DNA of 9,777 nucleotides from Desulfuromonadaceae bacterium (lineage in GTDB: Bacteria; Desulfobacterota; Desulfuromonadia; Geobacterales; Pseudopelobacteraceae), in the NCBI GenBank assembly GCA_028686145.1, contig JAQUCQ010000099.1, positions 1-9,777 of the forward strand, in the 5' to 3' direction. A program made the position numbers and the translations under genes. Shown here in pieces: positions 7,052-9,777 of the stretch. The notes under the pieces were generated by a model. It did not search any database. It worked only from the letters and a program-made list of their open reading frames with translations, and was not told the DNA's origin. Position 1 is the first letter of the stretch. Every line of letters begins with the position of its first letter.

Positions 7052-7086
7052 ACAGAAGAGGCGGGCATGGTGCTTGCCTCTTCTGT
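7052..7086. terminator. Long hairpin terminator between the flavodiiron gene and the convergent small zinc-ribbon gene
   Basis: ACAGAAGAGGC (7052-7062) pairs perfectly with GCCTCTTCTGT (7076-7086). The inner bases continue the stem to about 16 bp, including two G-T pairs, around a 3-base loop. The following plus-strand sequence is only moderately T-rich (TGTATTAT). It lies 27 bases after the flavodiiron stop and 24 bases beyond the end of the convergent small gene, so it probably serves both directions. Confidence 0.7.
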
Positions 7087-7109
7087 TGTATTATCCCTGA
7101 ACAGTCACC

Positions 7110-7289
7110 CTACGAATTATACTCGGAATGATACATCATCACCAGCCTGGCACGGTTTTCGAGGCAGAGCGGGCATAATTCTCCGGCATCCTGCCAAACT
7201 TCACCAGCCAGCCATTCACCCGCCTCGGCATACAGGGAATGGGCGGTTGCTTCATCAAATTCCTTACCACACAGTGCGCACATCTTCAT
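7110..7289 (-). CDS. Small cysteine-pair (putative zinc ribbon) protein, translationally coupled to the radical SAM gene
   Basis: The minus strand encodes 59 residues. Two cysteine pairs, C4-A-L-C7 near the start and C39-P-L-C42 (in LCPLCLENR), are the pattern of a small four-cysteine zinc ribbon. The region between them is acidic and contains three tryptophan/tyrosine-rich turns; the C-terminus ends in MMYHSEYNS. The start ATG at 7289 overlaps the radical SAM stop in an ATGA arrangement (7286-7289), and GGAGA lies just upstream, a classic sign of translational coupling. The long hairpin terminator follows 24 bases after the TAG. I do not recognise a named family. It may bind zinc and act as a partner or regulator of the radical SAM protein, but that is inference from position only. 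Confidence 0.75.
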   Translation of the reverse strand: MKMCALCGKEFDEATAHSLYAEAGEWLAGEVWQDAGELCPLCLENRARLVMMYHSEYNS

Positions 7290-8974
7290 ACTTTCTCCGA
7301 AATTCCGGCATGCGCGCGCTCGTACTCGCTACGCAGCAAACCCTGATCCACCGTACCGATTATGCTCCACGGCAGGAATTCATCTGCGGCAATCGAGCGC
7401 TGCACATAGCGATCCGTATCAATCCCACAGGTTTTGGCAGCTTTTTTAAGATTCGCACCTTCCGCCATTTCAGCCAGCAGTCCGGCGAGACGGCGATCCC
7501 CACGTGACAGGAGTGCCTGCAGATAGGACTCACGTCGGCTTTCAACCTTCAGCTTGACATTGGACATCCGGCGCAGGTTGCCCTCCAGTAATTTCACCTT
7601 GCGTTCAAGTGACGGGAGCGGCTCCATGCCGCACCACTGAAACGGCGTAAACGGCTTAGGAATGAAGGGATTAACCGACACGGTAATTTCCCCCAGCCGT
7701 TTGTTGGCACGGCCCCTCTCAATAACCCGCTCACGTATCTTTTCGACCAACCGGACCAACTCATCAAGATCTTCATCAGTCTCATTCGGCAGTCCTATAA
7801 TGAAGTACAGCTTCAAATTAAGGATATCGCGGGCAATCAACATTTCGCACGCATTCAGGATCTGCTCTTCGCTCAGGTTCTTGCGAATATGATCTCGCAT
7901 ACGCTGGGACCCCCCTTCGGGAGCAAGCGAGATCGTCTTATGACCACTGGCAATCAGTGCATCCAGCATATCAGCATCGATTCGATCTACCCTCAAAGAC
8001 GATACCGAGACCTTGGCACCTTTTTCGACGATATACCGACAGAGTCGGCCAATTTCTGCATAATCAGACACAGCCGCCCCCACCAATCCTACCTTGGTGC
8101 GATATGCAAGGCCCCGGTCGATAAGTGAGACAATATTATCGAACGGCTGCTGCCGAAATGCACCATAAATAAATCCCGAACTGCAGAAACGGCAACCACG
8201 CGGACAGCCCCGGCTGACTTCAACCAGAAACATGTCTCCAAACTCGGTATTTTCAGTCAGAATCTGCGATGATGAGGGGTCATGCTGTCCCAGACAGACA
8301 GGTGCACGCGTGACCGGCAACGGTGCCCCGGCTTCTTCTGCCTCATACCCGACCAGAGCACCTGAATGATAACGAGGCTGATAGAAAGCGGGAATATATA
8401 CGCCGGGAATTGTGGCAAGTACCTGCAGCAATCCGCGGCGACCATTATCGATGGGAGAAAGCAGCGCAGTGATCATGGCGGGTATGACGTCTTCACCTTC
8501 GCCAATGCAGATAGCGTCGATAAAATCGGCGACCGGCTCGGGATTGATAAAAAAGGCGGCTCCACCAGCGATGATTAATGGATCTGACTCACTCCGCGCA
8601 GCCGAGTAAAACGGAATCCGCGCCAGTTTCAGAATCAGGGGAATATTTACGTAGTCCGGCTCGAACGAGGTGGAAAAGGCGATCACATCAAATTCAGCCA
8701 AGGGGGTAGACGTATCCAGCGAGAGCAACGGTGTTCCACTGCGGCGGTATTCTTCCAGCTCCTCACGATCGGGAAGGAAGCCCCGCTCACAGCATATATC
8801 GGCTGAGCCGCCCAGAAGTGCATGCACCGTCTGAAAACCAAGGCTGCTCATGCCCGTCTGATAGCGGCTTGGGGAGACAAGGCAGACGGAAAGCTGCCCA
8901 ATCCGTCCATGCGGATGAAGATGCGTCTCAGCCTTGAGCAAGGCCCTATGGTTATTCCGAATGCTGGTGCTCAT
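7286..8974 (-). CDS. Radical SAM protein with N-terminal B12-binding-like domain (TIGR03960-like), function unknown
   Basis: The product has 562 residues. Residues ~25-220 resemble the cobalamin-binding-like domain found in front of many radical SAM enzymes (IIAGGAAFFINPEP, then ICIGEGEDV), but no DxHxxG cobalamin-ligand motif is visible, so B12 binding is doubtful. The radical SAM core follows with the 4Fe-4S cluster motif CPRGCRFC (C257, C261, C264), SLAPEGGSQ near residue 350 and a YFIIGLPNETDEDL segment. The C-terminal ~90 residues (RGDRRLAGLL ... LPWSIIG ... LRSEYERA) match what I recall of the tail of the TIGR03960 uncharacterised family, which is often found with a DUF2344 domain; none is seen here. 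The substrate is unknown. The ATG at 8974 has no clear Shine-Dalgarno site, and no alternative start lies upstream before an in-frame stop. A terminator upstream at 9029-9055 implies its own promoter. Confidence 0.9.
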   Translation of the reverse strand: MSTSIRNNHRALLKAETHLHPHGRIGQLSVCLVSPSRYQTGMSSLGFQTVHALLGGSADICCERGFLPDREELEEYRRSGTPLLSLDTSTPLAEFDVIAFSTSFEPDYVNIPLILKLARIPFYSAARSESDPLIIAGGAAFFINPEPVADFIDAICIGEGEDVIPAMITALLSPIDNGRRGLLQVLATIPGVYIPAFYQPRYHSGALVGYEAEEAGAPLPVTRAPVCLGQHDPSSSQILTENTEFGDMFLVEVSRGCPRGCRFCSSGFIYGAFRQQPFDNIVSLIDRGLAYRTKVGLVGAAVSDYAEIGRLCRYIVEKGAKVSVSSLRVDRIDADMLDALIASGHKTISLAPEGGSQRMRDHIRKNLSEEQILNACEMLIARDILNLKLYFIIGLPNETDEDLDELVRLVEKIRERVIERGRANKRLGEITVSVNPFIPKPFTPFQWCGMEPLPSLERKVKLLEGNLRRMSNVKLKVESRRESYLQALLSRGDRRLAGLLAEMAEGANLKKAAKTCGIDTDRYVQRSIAADEFLPWSIIGTVDQGLLRSEYERAHAGISEKV

Positions 8975-9028
8975 TGGAGTTGCTGCGGCAAGAATGCCGT
9001 GATTTGGCCATATTCAGTAGTTTCAACG

Positions 9029-9055
9029 AAAAACGCCGCAAAGAGCGGCGTTTTT
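9029..9055. terminator. Bidirectional Rho-independent terminator
   Basis: CGCCGC (9034-9039) and GCGGCG (9045-9050) form a GC-rich stem around AAAGA, flanked by five A bases on one side and five T bases on the other. On the minus strand it ends in TTTTT, 28 bases after the stop of the NuoG-like gene, so it should end that transcript before the radical SAM gene. Confidence 0.88.
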
Positions 9056-9083
9056 GTAGTCACAAGATGTAAGTTAACTGTTT

Positions 9084-9777
9084 TCACCCTTTTGAGAGTG
9101 CAACATACTGTGGAAACGAGGCTGAGCCGGTTAGAACCGTGACGGCAGCTTCTCTGAAGTGCGCAGGCACAAACAAGGCTCCGGACTGAAGCTGATCTGA
9201 TAGGCGCGCTTTTAACACGATGCTCCCGGTATCCGACGTTACGTTAAGGAGATCGCCAGGGCCAACACCCAGAGAAGCGGCATCATCACAGGAAAGTTCA
9301 ACATAGGCTTCGCCAGCCACCAGCATATTGTTCTCGGACATGGTCGTCATTGAACCGTTATGGTGCAGTACCGGACCAATCGTCAGCGCAAATGCACGAT
9401 TAGCTGGGGCCGAAGCCGGCTCAAGTGGTGCCAGCGGCACACATACTGACGTTGCCGTACGGTTTTTACTGCGCCCCATCCGGCACCCTTCATGATCGCA
9501 GACCTCATTATAGAGACCGGACAGTGTCGTAATTTCGTGATGAAGAACATCAAGTGCAACCTGGACAGCTGCAGAACCTGTAGTAACCAGACTGTAGAGT
9601 TCCGTCAGTATATCTGCATCGCTACGGGCATCTCCAGCAGGCTTGACGGCGGCACTGAAGCATTGTATGCGGTTATCGGCTGAGGTAAATGAACCAGATT
9701 TTTCTGCTCCTGATGCAGCCGGGAGAACAACATGCGCCAGCTTGGCAGTATCGGTCAGGAAAATATCCTGGACCACC
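9084..9777 (-). CDS. NuoG/formate-dehydrogenase-like molybdopterin oxidoreductase subunit, C-terminal part, cut by the right window edge
   Basis: The last 230 residues of a molybdopterin oxidoreductase are visible. The opening VQDIFLTDTAKLAHVVLPAA, then SGSFTSADNRIQ and the PAGDARSDADIL segment, are characteristic of NuoG and formate dehydrogenase alpha subunits. The terminal ~110 residues resemble the molybdopterin-dinucleotide-binding beta barrel (AYVELSCDDAASLGVGPGDLLNVTS, GALFVPAHF). The true start and the N-terminal iron-sulfur domains lie beyond the window; the GTG at the edge is internal. A C-x4-C pair (CDHEGC) about 97 residues in is unusual for this region. In a standard nuo operon nuoG is followed by nuoH, but here a terminator follows directly. 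A stand-alone NuoG-like protein such as the SfrA subunit of the Geobacter soluble Fe(III)/NADPH oxidoreductase, or an NAD-linked formate dehydrogenase alpha subunit, is therefore at least as likely as respiratory NuoG. Confidence 0.85.
   Translation of the reverse strand, partial: VVQDIFLTDTAKLAHVVLPAASGAEKSGSFTSADNRIQCFSAAVKPAGDARSDADILTELYSLVTTGSAAVQVALDVLHHEITTLSGLYNEVCDHEGCRMGRSKNRTATSVCVPLAPLEPASAPANRAFALTIGPVLHHNGSMTTMSENNMLVAGEAYVELSCDDAASLGVGPGDLLNVTSDTGSIVLKARLSDQLQSGALFVPAHFREAAVTVLTGSASFPQYVALSKG

Noticed and set aside
7067..7507. A 146-codon plus-strand frame beginning inside the terminator hairpin
   Set aside because: It covers the hairpin, the small cysteine-pair gene and the end of the radical SAM gene on the opposite strand; it has no family resemblance.
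9774..9776. A GTG at the right edge as a start codon of the NuoG-like protein
   Set aside because: The sequence that follows is mid-protein NuoG/FdhA core, so the true start lies outside the window.

Overview
The window reads as ordinary chromosomal DNA of an anaerobic, Geobacter-like deltaproteobacterium (Desulfuromonadia). This placement is inference from the gene set: a cytoplasmic flavodiiron oxygen/NO reductase, a NuoG-like molybdopterin subunit, an HD-GYP protein, several HEAT-repeat proteins and a TIGR03960-like radical SAM protein. No tRNA, rRNA, CRISPR array, insertion sequence or phage gene was found, and no gap without a gene exceeds 160 bases.

Left block, minus strand (1-1938): radA (DNA repair ATPase), then after a 126-base gap the N-terminal third of an acyl-CoA synthetase that runs off the left edge. 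A 157-base divergent region follows, holding an extended -10 promoter and a GCACTG/CAGTGC inverted repeat.

Signalling block (2096-5653): a two-gene plus-strand operon encodes a HEAT-repeat protein and an HD-GYP protein, overlapping by 14 bases. The first ~115 residues of both proteins align without gaps around a shared FYPxxHP motif, so they appear to carry the same input or docking domain on different outputs. A third gene, a small all-HEAT protein, faces them on the minus strand and overlaps the HD-GYP stop by 4 bases.

Redox block (5834-7110): a complete flavodiiron protein preceded by a promoter region with two GATATATT copies and a 13-base palindrome, and followed by a long hairpin terminator.

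Right block, minus strand (7110-9777): a radical SAM gene whose stop overlaps (ATGA) the start of a 59-residue protein with two CxxC pairs, a bidirectional Rho-independent terminator, and the C-terminal part of a NuoG/formate-dehydrogenase-like molybdopterin subunit entering from the right edge.

The most interesting signal is the HEAT/HD-GYP pair with a duplicated N-terminal domain, a possible uncharacterised c-di-GMP-linked signalling module. The next is the tiny cysteine-rich protein coupled to the radical SAM enzyme.
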